Assembly (NCBI GenBank): GCA_027451525.1
Contig: DAIDJF010000002.1
Span: 113,851 to 176,282, forward strand
DNA length: 62,432 nt
Direction of reading: 5' to 3'
From: Ktedonobacterales bacterium
Lineage (GTDB): Bacteria > Chloroflexota > Ktedonobacteria > Ktedonobacterales > Ktedonobacteraceae
Positions 43,376 to 52,682 of this stretch are shown piece after piece. Each line of letters opens with the position of its first letter. The stretch's first letter is position 1. Position numbers and translations under genes: made by a program. Under the pieces are notes generated by a model. The model searched no databases and was not told where the DNA came from. It saw only the letters and a list, made by a program, of their open reading frames with translations.

Positions 43376-44238
43376 AAAACATTTCTCATACCTACCTGTA
43401 TAACACACCATTTGCAGCACCAGCACTGCATAACCTTTCGCTCTCTATTGCAGAGGGACAGACTATAGCACTCGTGGGGGCAACCAAAGCTGGAAAATCG
43501 ACGCTAGTTGATCTGCTCGCAAGCCTGATAAAACCTACATCTGGCACGCTCTTCTTTGAGGGAGACGATACTGCCAGCAAAACATTTAATATAGAGCGTA
43601 TTCGCAATACGGTTGGCGTTGTGTTTCAGTCACCAGAGGCACAAATTTTTGAGGAGACGGTCGGCAAGGATGTCTCTTTTGGCCCCCGACGTAAAAAACT
43701 ACCACTCGCCGAGTCGCGTCGTCTTGTGCAAGAGGCTCTCGAAGCCGTTGGCCTGTCTTATGAAGATTTTCGTACACGCTATACCTACGCTCTCAGTGGT
43801 GGGCAAAAACGCCGTGTAGCTATTGCAGGTGTCCTGGCATTGCAACCCAAAGTAATTATTTTTGATGAGCCAACTGCCGGGCTAGACCCGCGCGGACGCC
43901 GTGAACTGCTTGCCCTGATTACGCGCCTGCGACAGACACACCAATTGACTATTATCTATATGAGTAGTGGCTTAGATGATATCATTGAACTTGCCGATAT
44001 TATTCACATTCTTGATCGCGGCAACCTTGCGTTCAGTGGGACACCGCGTGAAATTCTGCTCCACGCAAAAGAGTTACAAGCATTAGATATCACACTTCCA
44101 GAGGCGACACAAATTGCCCTTGCCCTGCGTGATATCTTGCCAGAGATACGTACCGATATACTCAATCTGGCAGAACTAGAGGCCGAAACGCTCAAGCATC
44201 TCGCGCTTGCCAATCACTCTCTTCACTCTCACTCTTGA
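43360..44238 (+). CDS. ecfA2: ECF transporter ATPase EcfA2
   Basis: Second ATPase of the pair. Walker A GATKAGKST, Q-loop VFQSPEAQIFEETVGKDVSFGP, signature LSGGQKRR, Walker B IIFDEPTAGLDPRGR. The switch region reads YMSSGLDDI, so the usual His is missing. 292 residues with a Leu/Glu/His-rich C-terminus. It overlaps ecfA1 by 16 bases with AAGGAGAG before the ATG. Confidence 0.93.
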   Translation: MLFELKNISHTYLYNTPFAAPALHNLSLSIAEGQTIALVGATKAGKSTLVDLLASLIKPTSGTLFFEGDDTASKTFNIERIRNTVGVVFQSPEAQIFEETVGKDVSFGPRRKKLPLAESRRLVQEALEAVGLSYEDFRTRYTYALSGGQKRRVAIAGVLALQPKVIIFDEPTAGLDPRGRRELLALITRLRQTHQLTIIYMSSGLDDIIELADIIHILDRGNLAFSGTPREILLHAKELQALDITLPEATQIALALRDILPEIRTDILNLAELEAETLKHLALANHSLHSHS

Positions 44239-44248
44239 GGAACTACCG

Positions 44249-45109
44249 ATGATTGAACTTACTCGTAGCTTTGCCTTTGGTCAATTTATCAATAATGGTT
44301 CCGCGCTTTCACGCATGGACCCGCGCACCAAGCTTTTTTGCGCAGTCTTATTAATCGCGCTCGTCTCTTATATAAGCAATGCAATGGCGTTCTTCGTGTG
44401 CTTTCTTCTCTGCATCGCTATCCAATTCCTCTCCCATATCGCGCTTTCTTTCGTCTTGCGCAGTTTCAGACCGTTTGTTATTTTCTTTCTCATTGTTTTT
44501 TGTATCGAGGTATTATTTTATCAAAATCCAGCACATACACCACTCCTCTGGCAATGGGGCATCTTCTCTATCTCCCAGAAAGCTATCACCATCAGCATTT
44601 TTACTCTTTTACGTGTAGTACTGCTCTATTACATCATCTCAATGCTCACGTTTACAACCTCGCTTGTTGACCTCACCGATGGCTCTGAGGCTCTACTTTC
44701 GCCTTTTCAACGCATCGGCATTCCCACGAGTGCGCTCGTCATGGTAATGGTCATTGCCTTCAAGTTTGTGCCTATCTTCCTGACTGAGGTCGAGCGACTG
44801 ATTAAAGCGCAATCCGCACGAGGCGTACGTTTTGATCAGGGGAACTTTATGCAGCGCACCACCAAACTTGCACCATTGATGGTTCCTCTCTTCATCAACG
44901 GTTTTAAGCGTGCCAGTACGTTGAGTGTGGCAATGGAGGCACGCTGCTATGGCAACCATAAAGGATGGCGGCGCAGTAAAAGACGCGCATTGCATTTTGA
45001 GCGTTTTGATGCCTTCGTTCTCATCTCTACGCTAGCAGTATGCCTCGTGGCTATTCTTGCGAATATCTTTGCGCCATTCACGCCATTCGCTCCATTCCCC
45101 TCATTCTAA
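44249..45109 (+). CDS. ecfT: ECF transporter membrane coupling protein EcfT
   Basis: Couples the two ATPases to the S component. About five to six membrane segments, with the two conserved coupling motifs IKAQSARGVRF and SVAMEARCYG. The ATG at 44249 follows GAGG; an in-frame start at 44207 would overlap ecfA2. 286 residues. It completes the operon. Confidence 0.92.
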   Translation: MIELTRSFAFGQFINNGSALSRMDPRTKLFCAVLLIALVSYISNAMAFFVCFLLCIAIQFLSHIALSFVLRSFRPFVIFFLIVFCIEVLFYQNPAHTPLLWQWGIFSISQKAITISIFTLLRVVLLYYIISMLTFTTSLVDLTDGSEALLSPFQRIGIPTSALVMVMVIAFKFVPIFLTEVERLIKAQSARGVRFDQGNFMQRTTKLAPLMVPLFINGFKRASTLSVAMEARCYGNHKGWRRSKRRALHFERFDAFVLISTLAVCLVAILANIFAPFTPFAPFPSF

Positions 45110-45314
45110 ATTACGCTGCTCCTAGGATAACTAATATCTTATTGATAGTATTATCTGCAACAAAACGCACGTGCGCAACGTCTCTTTTATAGCGAAACTA
45201 TCAAAATAGGACAAATGCACCTCTGTATATCATCATCAGAAACCGTTATACTACGGGGGATAACATTCTTTGATGGTTAGACACACATATTTATTGTATT
45301 GAGAGAGGCTTCAT

Positions 45315-48008
45315 ATGCCGATAAGATTTTTTTTACCGCATCTTTGGTCCAAATACATCCGCGCAAGTTCTTGTTTGACCCTCCTGGCAATGACGTGTCT
45401 TTTGGTGTTTCCATTTCCTGTATCAGCACACACACGGCAAGCGCAGAATAGCGGTCCCTCATTTCAAGTAAACGCAGGCTTTGATGGTCGCTATCGGGAT
45501 GGTAACTGGATTCCCATTCAGGTGAAACTGAGCAACAATGGGGCAGATTTTTCTGGCACGCTCTCTGTTGATATTCCCTCTGCGTATGGAAACACGATAG
45601 CATCTACCTATACTATTCCCGTGACGCTGGCAACGGGAGCCCAAAAACAGCTTGTATTTTCCATTCCTCTTTCGCTCGGAGCTCTGGGAACAACGCAGAG
45701 CGTCACAGTTCACCTGCTCGACAACACAGGACATCTCGTTGGAACACAGATAGCATCACTGCGTAGTTTGGGTCCCAATGATCTCTTTGTTGGTCTGCTT
45801 TCTGATCAATCTAGTGGGTTTGGCCCGCTCAGCACCGCCACCTTCCCAGGGCAAGCTCAATCGGCATCGCTCTTAACCGAACAACTTAATGCAGCAAATA
45901 TGCCAACCGAAGCGGCATTGCTACGCAATTTTAATCTGATCATCCTCGATAATTTTACCACGAGTACGTTAAGCAACGATCAGATCACAGCATTACAAGA
46001 ATGGGTTTATCAAGGAGGAACGCTCTTAACTGTCGGTGGCCCTGAATGGCATACCACGCTCAGCCCATTGCCAGCAAGCCTCTTACCAGTCACGATCACA
46101 GGAACACAAACGCTTCCAAGCGGGACAACGCTCTTGCCGATTGGTGGTCCTGGCAATAGTATGACGCAGCCGGGTGTAAAGCCAACTGCACCAGCGTCAC
46201 TCCTTGTCAGCGTGGGACAACCAACCCCCACGAGTAATGTCATCCTCGCTTCTGGCACTACCCCCCTGCTAGTGCAAGCCCATCAAGCTCAGGGGCATCT
46301 CTACTATCTGGCCTTTGATCCTACGCTTGACCCAATTATTAACTGGTCACAAGCATCTCAATTATGGCAGAGTTTGCTATTCCGTACTATCGGGGATCAA
46401 GTCGTTGTACAAAATCCGAATATCGGGCAGTCATCACCCGCGATCAGCACCAACTTATCAGATCGCATAAATGGCAGTATGGTTAGCTTATTGCAAACGT
46501 TCCTCCCCAACACACTGCCATCAGTCACCCTTATTCTCGCTATCCTGCTTGGTTATATCCTGGTTTTAGGACCAATTCGCTTTCTAATTGTGCGCCGTTT
46601 CAAACGCCGCGACTGGAACTGGCGTATCATTCTCTCAACTATTGTAATTTTCTCACTGCTCAGCTATGGGATTGCGCTTGTTCAAAAAGGCACCTCTGTT
46701 ATTGGCGATACGGTTTCTGTCGTACAGCTCGGCACAAGCGACGGCAATACAACCCCGGCTTATTCGACAACCTATGTGGGCGTGTTTGTTCCCAGCGCGG
46801 GAAACTCCAATATTCATCTGAGTGCCAACAGCCTCGTACAATCGGATAATGGCACATATCAGTTTGGACCACAGGCCTCGGAACCGCTTACAACAATCAC
46901 ACAAACATCGAATGGAACAGATGTCATCCTCCAAAGTAGCAGTACCTGGACACTCAATACCGTTACTGCGGAGCAGGCAAGCATCTTATCAGGGAGTCTG
47001 ACTTCTCATCTCACGTTTGCAAACGGCACACTGAGCGGTACAGTCAGCAATAATTTCGCGTATGGTTTGAGCGACACATATGTTTTGATGGGCAGTAGCT
47101 ACATCGCCATTGGGCATATTGCCGCGCATGAGACGAAAAATATTGCACTTTCACTCAACACGCCGGGCAACACAACGCCAATTGCCGATCAGATCGCAAC
47201 AAATACCGGGTTTTCTTCACAGGCAAATGTAGGTAGTTACCAAACACCGCATAGCGAGCTAGAACGCCATATCGATATGCTCTCAGCACTCAGTGGCGAA
47301 GGTTCTTACTGCGCGGGTAACGGTGGACCTTGCTATTCTGTACCCTATAAAGTTATGACAACCAACGGCGGTGTCGTTGTCAGCAATAATGGGATATTAC
47401 TCACAAACAGCACATTAGACCCATTGCTACTCCCAAACGCACCCGCAACGCTCATTGGCTGGGCGGATACGCCCATTAGCGCAATTACGATTAACGGTGG
47501 TCAGCCGAGTGGCGTACAGGAGACGCTTTTTCAGGCCCCTCTCTCGGTGCAATATACAGGAACAGTGAGTCTCCCAACGAGCTTCATCCAGGGTCAGGTT
47601 ATTAATGTACAGAGTCAGGGCACAAATATTCAAGAAGCTACGCATGGGGTCTATACAATGACAACAGGTAGCATCGTATTTGAACTGCTTGCTCCCCCCA
47701 ACATCCACATCAATAGCGCGACCATTAATGAAACACAAAATATTACTGGTATAGTGCAACAAAGTACGCAGGGGACTGGTACGTTAAATGATGTCACCCA
47801 CCTCCAGGCTTCGCTCTATAATTGGCATAGCAACACATGGGATAGCGTAACCATCAATACAAACTCGTTTTCTTTCCCAGTTAGCGACACCGCTTCGTAT
47901 GTCGGTCCCAGCGGGCGCATTCTGGTACGATTTGCCAATCAGGATGCGACACAAGGGACAATCGCATTCGATACACCAACGCTGCAAATACAGGGCAATG
48001 CGCAATAA
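45315..48008 (+). CDS. Large exported membrane protein with glutaminase-like fold region, first gene of ABC-MoxR-VWA operon
   Basis: 897 residues. A signal peptide (to about residue 37, ending PVSA) leads to an extracytoplasmic beta-rich region (~45-140). It is followed by a GATase1-like region (FNLIILDNFTTSTLSNDQI, LQEWVYQGGTLLTVGGPEW) without a catalytic triad that I can see. Two membrane segments at about 405-450 (LILAILLGYILVLGPIRFLI, ILSTIVIFSLLSYGIAL) are split by RRFKRRDWNW, and a second beta-rich domain of ~430 residues closes the protein. GAGAGAGG precedes the ATG; a TATACT at 45247-45252 is the possible operon promoter. It probably surrounds the MoxR/VWA machine on the outside. No enzymatic function is claimed. 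Confidence 0.75.
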   Translation: MPIRFFLPHLWSKYIRASSCLTLLAMTCLLVFPFPVSAHTRQAQNSGPSFQVNAGFDGRYRDGNWIPIQVKLSNNGADFSGTLSVDIPSAYGNTIASTYTIPVTLATGAQKQLVFSIPLSLGALGTTQSVTVHLLDNTGHLVGTQIASLRSLGPNDLFVGLLSDQSSGFGPLSTATFPGQAQSASLLTEQLNAANMPTEAALLRNFNLIILDNFTTSTLSNDQITALQEWVYQGGTLLTVGGPEWHTTLSPLPASLLPVTITGTQTLPSGTTLLPIGGPGNSMTQPGVKPTAPASLLVSVGQPTPTSNVILASGTTPLLVQAHQAQGHLYYLAFDPTLDPIINWSQASQLWQSLLFRTIGDQVVVQNPNIGQSSPAISTNLSDRINGSMVSLLQTFLPNTLPSVTLILAILLGYILVLGPIRFLIVRRFKRRDWNWRIILSTIVIFSLLSYGIALVQKGTSVIGDTVSVVQLGTSDGNTTPAYSTTYVGVFVPSAGNSNIHLSANSLVQSDNGTYQFGPQASEPLTTITQTSNGTDVILQSSSTWTLNTVTAEQASILSGSLTSHLTFANGTLSGTVSNNFAYGLSDTYVLMGSSYIAIGHIAAHETKNIALSLNTPGNTTPIADQIATNTGFSSQANVGSYQTPHSELERHIDMLSALSGEGSYCAGNGGPCYSVPYKVMTTNGGVVVSNNGILLTNSTLDPLLLPNAPATLIGWADTPISAITINGGQPSGVQETLFQAPLSVQYTGTVSLPTSFIQGQVINVQSQGTNIQEATHGVYTMTTGSIVFELLAPPNIHINSATINETQNITGIVQQSTQGTGTLNDVTHLQASLYNWHSNTWDSVTINTNSFSFPVSDTASYVGPSGRILVRFANQDATQGTIAFDTPTLQIQGNAQ

Positions 48009-48048
48009 GACGATGTTGAACCCATTATGAAGTGGAGTCATTGAATAC

Positions 48049-48984
48049 ATGATTAAAATACGCAATATCTCTAAGCTTTACCGCAACGTTCATGCACTGA
48101 ATAATCTCTCATTAGAGATTCCTGATGGGTCAATCTACGGTTTGATTGGTCCAAATGGAGCGGGTAAAACAACGCTCCTACGTATTCTTGCGGCATTACT
48201 TACTCCTACTACAGGAGAGGTCTGGTTCGACAACGAAGAGATTCGCAAGTCGCCCAATATTGTCCAGCAACGTATCGGCTATATGCCAGATTTCTTTGGT
48301 GTCTATCCAGACCTCACTTCAGCGGAATATCTAGATTTCTACGCGGGCATTCACGGCATTCCCCGCTCACAACGTCCACGTATTATTACTGATCTTCTGG
48401 AATTGGTTGATCTCTCAGCAAAACGCGATGCCCACGTGGAGACACTCTCGCGTGGCATGAAACAACGCCTCTGTCTGGCACGCGCCCTCGTACATGACCC
48501 ATCGGTACTGCTCCTCGATGAACCAGCATCGGGCCTTGACCCACGCGCGCGTGTAGAGCTACGCGAACTGTTACGTACCTTGCAAGGTATGGGTAAAACA
48601 GTCATTATCAGTTCACACATCCTGCTTGAATTAGCCGAAATGTGTACTGATGTGGCCATCATCCAGGGTGGACGGCTGATTGCCTCTGGCGGTGTTGAAC
48701 AGGTCGCACGCCGAATGGGTGGGCGTCTCCTGGAGGTGCGCGTGCTTGATCGCATTCCCGAAACGCTACAGATTTTGCGGGAAACGCCCGGCGTCGTGAG
48801 TGTTAATGAACAGAACGGGAAACTGCTACAGGCGGAGTTCACGGGCGACGATCAGGCTCTTGCCCAGATCTTAACCGCACTTATTAGCAAAGGTATGCCA
48901 GTCATTTCCTTTACACCGCGTAGCGGAGGTGAGCGACTGGAAGAAGTATTTATGAGTATCACGGAAGGAAACAGCCCATCATGA
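48049..48984 (+). CDS. ABC transporter ATPase
   Basis: Powers the ABC-2 permease encoded next. Walker A GPNGAGKTTLL, signature LSRGMKQRLCLARAL, Walker B VLLLDEPASGLDPRAR and switch His in SSHIL are all intact. The C-terminal ~75 residues match the DUF4162-type extension of CcmA-family exporters. 311 residues. The last codons overlap the permease start as ATGA. The closest functional parallels are GldA-type gliding/exporter ATPases; the substrate is unknown. Confidence 0.92.
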   Translation: MIKIRNISKLYRNVHALNNLSLEIPDGSIYGLIGPNGAGKTTLLRILAALLTPTTGEVWFDNEEIRKSPNIVQQRIGYMPDFFGVYPDLTSAEYLDFYAGIHGIPRSQRPRIITDLLELVDLSAKRDAHVETLSRGMKQRLCLARALVHDPSVLLLDEPASGLDPRARVELRELLRTLQGMGKTVIISSHILLELAEMCTDVAIIQGGRLIASGGVEQVARRMGGRLLEVRVLDRIPETLQILRETPGVVSVNEQNGKLLQAEFTGDDQALAQILTALISKGMPVISFTPRSGGERLEEVFMSITEGNSPS

Positions 48985-49844
48985 CTTTCTTTGCCCTCCT
49001 TACAAAAGAACTTCGTCTCAGACTACGCCGCGAGCGCACGGTCTGGATCATTATTGCTTATGTCTTGCTGATGGGACTGCTCGGTTGGTTTATTATTGGC
49101 AGTTTCACTACCAGCAGTACGTATGCTCCCTACTCAATTAGCCAGATGGGGATCTATCTCTATACATTACTCTCACAAGTACAACTGTTTCTTCTGATGT
49201 TCATCACACCAGCATTTACCGCAACAAGCATTAACGGCGAGAAAGAGCGTCAAACCTTTGATCTCCTGCTCTGCTCGCGTCTTTCGTCATTCTCCCTGAT
49301 TTCAGGAAAACTTGTAGCTGGCTTGATGAACGCGCTACTGCTTATTGCCGCCTCTATTCCACTGTTCAGTCTTGTGTTTTTCTTTGGCGGCATCTCACCC
49401 GTTCAATTGCTTGAAGCAACACTGCTCTTTGTTCTCACAGCCGTGATGGTTGGTACATGCGGACTACTTTTTTCAAGCATTCTTGCGCGTCCGGCGGCAT
49501 CTACGGCCATCACCTACGCTGCCGGTCTAGTCTGGCTGGTGACACCACTGATCATTTACTTTATCGGTCAGATCTCAAGAAGTTTTATCAGCAATAATAA
49601 CCAACCGCCACTCATCTTCATTTGGAATCCTGTCATTGCGCTGGTCAGCACCTACCCGACAGGCACATTTTTTACCTATACGATTGGAAGTTGGCATATT
49701 ATCGCATGGCAAGGTTACTGTATTCTCTGCATTATTGCCACGTTCATCTTTTTCTGGCTCAGCATGGTAACGGTTAGACCGAATGCAACGAACCGTCCAC
49801 GCCGGCAAACGGCGGCGACAACAAAGATGACGGCTACGGCATAA
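48981..49844 (+). CDS. ABC-2 family permease
   Basis: Six hydrophobic segments (about residues 22-42, 68-90, 113-135, 147-170, 176-200, 248-267) and ELRLRLRRERTVWI at the start, typical for ABC-2 membrane subunits. The cytoplasmic loop NGEKERQTFDLLLCSRLS is the usual ATPase contact. 287 residues. The pair could export a component of this operon or, like Nos/Gld permeases, drive envelope work. Confidence 0.9.
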   Translation: MTFFALLTKELRLRLRRERTVWIIIAYVLLMGLLGWFIIGSFTTSSTYAPYSISQMGIYLYTLLSQVQLFLLMFITPAFTATSINGEKERQTFDLLLCSRLSSFSLISGKLVAGLMNALLLIAASIPLFSLVFFFGGISPVQLLEATLLFVLTAVMVGTCGLLFSSILARPAASTAITYAAGLVWLVTPLIIYFIGQISRSFISNNNQPPLIFIWNPVIALVSTYPTGTFFTYTIGSWHIIAWQGYCILCIIATFIFFWLSMVTVRPNATNRPRRQTAATTKMTATA

Positions 49845-49912
49845 TATGATACGCTTAAGATAACGGTTCTCGCTCCGCGTAGAATCAGTTACGTTGATAG
49901 AAAGGGACGCAT

Positions 49913-51550
49913 ATGGCAATACTCTCGCCATCACATATCGCTCCTCTCACGCGCGACATGCCAGGCAGTAGCCATCTTATGCTGGCACTGCGCCCCTGGC
50001 GCAGAAGAATACTGCTGCAGCACCTCACACGTTGGTTTCTACGTGGGAGTTTGCTTGCACTCATCCTGGCGGCTTGTGTGTTGCTCATAGCTCGACTTTT
50101 CCCCTGGGCACAAGCACTGTTTTGGGCAATCGGAATGGGGAGTGCCAGCCTCTTGCTCGTACTCATCGCCGCAATTTGGTTCCGTCCATCGCCAGAACGT
50201 GTCACGCGCATCATTGATCGCCGCTTATCTTTACAGGATCGCCTGAGTACCGCCTGGGAGATGCGCGAGACGACCTCTTCACTGGCTTACATGCAACGTC
50301 GTGACGCTCTCTCGCACCTCCAAAAACATACGCCCGCGAAAAGATTTTCACTGTTTCCACATACATCCGTACTGATCTTTTTAGCTCTGCTCGCGCTCGC
50401 ATTAACGCTGCTCATCGTTTTACCAAATCCAATGGACGCTCTACTCAAGCAACAAGCAGCTTTTCAAGCAAGCACAGCACAACAGATCACACACATCGAA
50501 CAATTGAGAAAAGAGCTTGCGCACCAGCCAGCACTCACAGCACAGCAGAAACAGCAGATTGACCAGATATTGCGCCAGCTTGAGACACAATTGCAGCAAG
50601 CAAAAAATAATACAGAGGCACAGCAAGCACTTGCTCAGGCTCAGGCTCAGTTGAACCAGCTCCGCAATCCTCAAACAGCCAGCAAGCTCGCCGCGCAAAA
50701 TGCAGCTGGAACATCGCTACAAGGAAGTGGCAATAGTAGCTTGAATGCTATTGGACAGGCTCTTAGCAACAATGATCCCAAAGCGCTCTCACAAGCGTTG
50801 CAAAACCTCTCCACGCAAATCAATAAAATGACACCAGCGCAACGTAGTCAGCTCGCGCAGCAGATTGAGCAGGCTGCGAATCAGGCCAGCCAAAATCCCA
50901 GTCTCAGTTCGGCTCTACACCAACTTGCGAAATCGGTCGCGGATGGCAGCGCAAGTGAAGTAAATGACGCGACAAATGCCGTACAGTCCGCTGCAAATCA
51001 GAGTGCAACAGCAGCGGCACAGGACAATAGCATTGCGCAAGCCGCCCAGGGCGTGCAACAGTCAGCAAATAACTTCGCTTCATCCACAGATAGCAGTACC
51101 GCCCAAAGCGGCCAAGGTCAGGGGCAAGGGCAAGGTCAAGGTCAGGGTCAGGGTCAGGGTCATGGTCAGGGTCAAGGCCAGGGTCAAGGCCAGGGACAGG
51201 GTCAAGGCCAGGGTCAGGGGCAAGGTCAGGGTCAAGGGCAAGGGCAAGGTCAGGGGCAAGGGCAAGGTCAGGGTGGACAAGGGCAAGGTGGCACTGGAGG
51301 AGGAAATGGAGCCGGTAATCAACATGGCAAAACTGAACAAGTTTATGTTCCAGGGCAAACCGGATCTGGTACAAGTACGCAAAGTAATAATGGTAATCCT
51401 GGCGTTGTCCAACCCGGCAGTTCTATTCCATACTCGCAAGTCATCCAGGAATACAGTCAAATGGCGCATGATAATATCAACAGTAGCAATATCCCACCAG
51501 ACATGAAAGACTTGATCCAAAGCTATTTTTCAGCATTAGAAGGGCAATAA
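49913..51550 (+). CDS. Gln-rich membrane protein with (Gly-Gln) tract
   Basis: 545 residues. Three hydrophobic segments (two between about 42 and 92, one near 145-165) at the N-terminus, then a Gln/Ala-rich coiled coil, then 27 consecutive dipeptide units (26 Gly-Gln and one Gly-His), a Gly/Asn linker and a conserved-looking end (YSQVIQEYSQMAHDNINSSN, IPPDMKDLIQSYFSALEGQ). The general plan resembles DUF4175-like proteins found near MoxR/VWA genes. GGGACGC precedes the ATG. Role inferred as the membrane linker or extracellular extension of the machine. Confidence 0.8.
   Translation: MAILSPSHIAPLTRDMPGSSHLMLALRPWRRRILLQHLTRWFLRGSLLALILAACVLLIARLFPWAQALFWAIGMGSASLLLVLIAAIWFRPSPERVTRIIDRRLSLQDRLSTAWEMRETTSSLAYMQRRDALSHLQKHTPAKRFSLFPHTSVLIFLALLALALTLLIVLPNPMDALLKQQAAFQASTAQQITHIEQLRKELAHQPALTAQQKQQIDQILRQLETQLQQAKNNTEAQQALAQAQAQLNQLRNPQTASKLAAQNAAGTSLQGSGNSSLNAIGQALSNNDPKALSQALQNLSTQINKMTPAQRSQLAQQIEQAANQASQNPSLSSALHQLAKSVADGSASEVNDATNAVQSAANQSATAAAQDNSIAQAAQGVQQSANNFASSTDSSTAQSGQGQGQGQGQGQGQGQGHGQGQGQGQGQGQGQGQGQGQGQGQGQGQGQGQGQGQGGQGQGGTGGGNGAGNQHGKTEQVYVPGQTGSGTSTQSNNGNPGVVQPGSSIPYSQVIQEYSQMAHDNINSSNIPPDMKDLIQSYFSALEGQ
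51110..51271 (+). repeat. Six-base tandem repeat coding (Gly-Gln)27
   Basis: Unit GGNCAR, 27 copies in frame with variable third positions (GGT, GGG, GGC, GGA; CAG, CAA), so the array is a translated low-complexity tract under protein-level selection and not a freshly slipped microsatellite. One unit is GGTCAT (His). Confidence 0.95.
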
Positions 51551-51557
51551 GGCAGAT

Positions 51558-52637
51558 ATGGCAGACACAAATAAACGCATATCATCTACACAAGCATCTG
51601 TTCTGCAAAATGGACACGATGCTTTAGAAGCGCAAGCAGGGCCAAACGAAGGCGATATCGCAACTTTTATGTCTATCGCCCAACAGCTAGAACAAGAACT
51701 ATGCAGTATCGTTGTCGGGCAAGAACGAGTAATTCGCGAATTGCTTCTGGCTCTCCTGTCAGGTGGTCACGTCCTATTAGAAGGCGTTCCCGGTTTGGGA
51801 AAAACATTGTTGGTGCGCACGCTTGCAGACGCGCTCACACTCAAATTTGCACGTATCCAGTTCACACCAGACCTCATGCCCGCTGATATCGTTGGCACAA
51901 CCATTGTGAGCGAGCAGCCAAATGAAAGCGGCACCGGCAATATGCGCGTGTTTAGCTTTCAGCCAGGCCCAATTTTCGCGAATATCGTACTGGCGGACGA
52001 AATCAACAGAGCCACCCCCAAAACACAATCAGCCCTTCTCGAAGGTATGCAAGAGCGCACTGTAAGCGTTGGCGATAGCACGCGCCCCCTGCCAGTACCG
52101 TTTTTCGTGCTTGCCACCCAAAACCCCCTTGAAATGGAAGGCACCTATGCCCTGCCAGAAGCTCAACTTGACCGTTTCTTACTCAAGATCATGGTAAATT
52201 TTCCCAAAGCACAAGATCTTTTGCGGATCATTGATACCACGCTCGGCACGCAGAACACACGCGCACAGCAGGTCGCCAGTGGCGAACAGCTTGTGCATCT
52301 GATTACAACAGCAAAAGCCGTTCCCGTCGCCAGGCATATCAAAGAATACGCCGTGCGTCTGCTACTGGCAACGCATCCCGATCAAGAAGATGCACCCGAT
52401 CAAGTGCGCCGCTATGTGCGCTACGGGGCCAGCCCGCGTGGTCTACAAGCAATGATTATGACTGCGCGTGTACGTGCCTTGCTTGAAGGCCGCTATAATG
52501 TCTCACAAGAGGATTTACGTGCCGTTGCCTATCCAGCATTGCGCCATCGCATCATCTTGAACTTTGATGGTTTAGCTGACGGCATCACAGCCGAGCAGTT
52601 AATCAGTATACTTCTTGAAGAGATTGAGGCCGAATAA
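51558..52637 (+). CDS. MoxR-family AAA+ ATPase
   Basis: Chaperone-like ATPase that works with VWA proteins to assemble or activate complexes. Walker A GVPGLGKTLLV, Walker B LADEINRATPKTQSALLEGMQE, sensor 1 ATQNPLEMEGTY, Arg finger region DRFLLKI and the C-terminal lid are complete. 359 residues, slightly long because of a ~30-residue N-terminal extension. It begins 8 bases after the Gln-rich gene and 45 bases before DUF58. Confidence 0.96.
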   Translation: MADTNKRISSTQASVLQNGHDALEAQAGPNEGDIATFMSIAQQLEQELCSIVVGQERVIRELLLALLSGGHVLLEGVPGLGKTLLVRTLADALTLKFARIQFTPDLMPADIVGTTIVSEQPNESGTGNMRVFSFQPGPIFANIVLADEINRATPKTQSALLEGMQERTVSVGDSTRPLPVPFFVLATQNPLEMEGTYALPEAQLDRFLLKIMVNFPKAQDLLRIIDTTLGTQNTRAQQVASGEQLVHLITTAKAVPVARHIKEYAVRLLLATHPDQEDAPDQVRRYVRYGASPRGLQAMIMTARVRALLEGRYNVSQEDLRAVAYPALRHRIILNFDGLADGITAEQLISILLEEIEAE

Positions 52638-52682
52638 CCAACAAGAGGTCATACTAAACAATAAAAACAGGAGCAACATGGC

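Noticed and set aside
51110..51271. Tandem array considered as CRISPR or variable-number DNA repeat
   Set aside because: The unit is six bases with no spacers, and third-position changes keep the protein sequence, so it is a coding tract.
50904..51520. Long minus-strand frames opposite the Gly-Gln tract
   Set aside because: They are by-products of the six-base repeat, giving Leu/Pro/Asp or Leu/Thr runs in the antisense; the sense frame has the operon context and start site.
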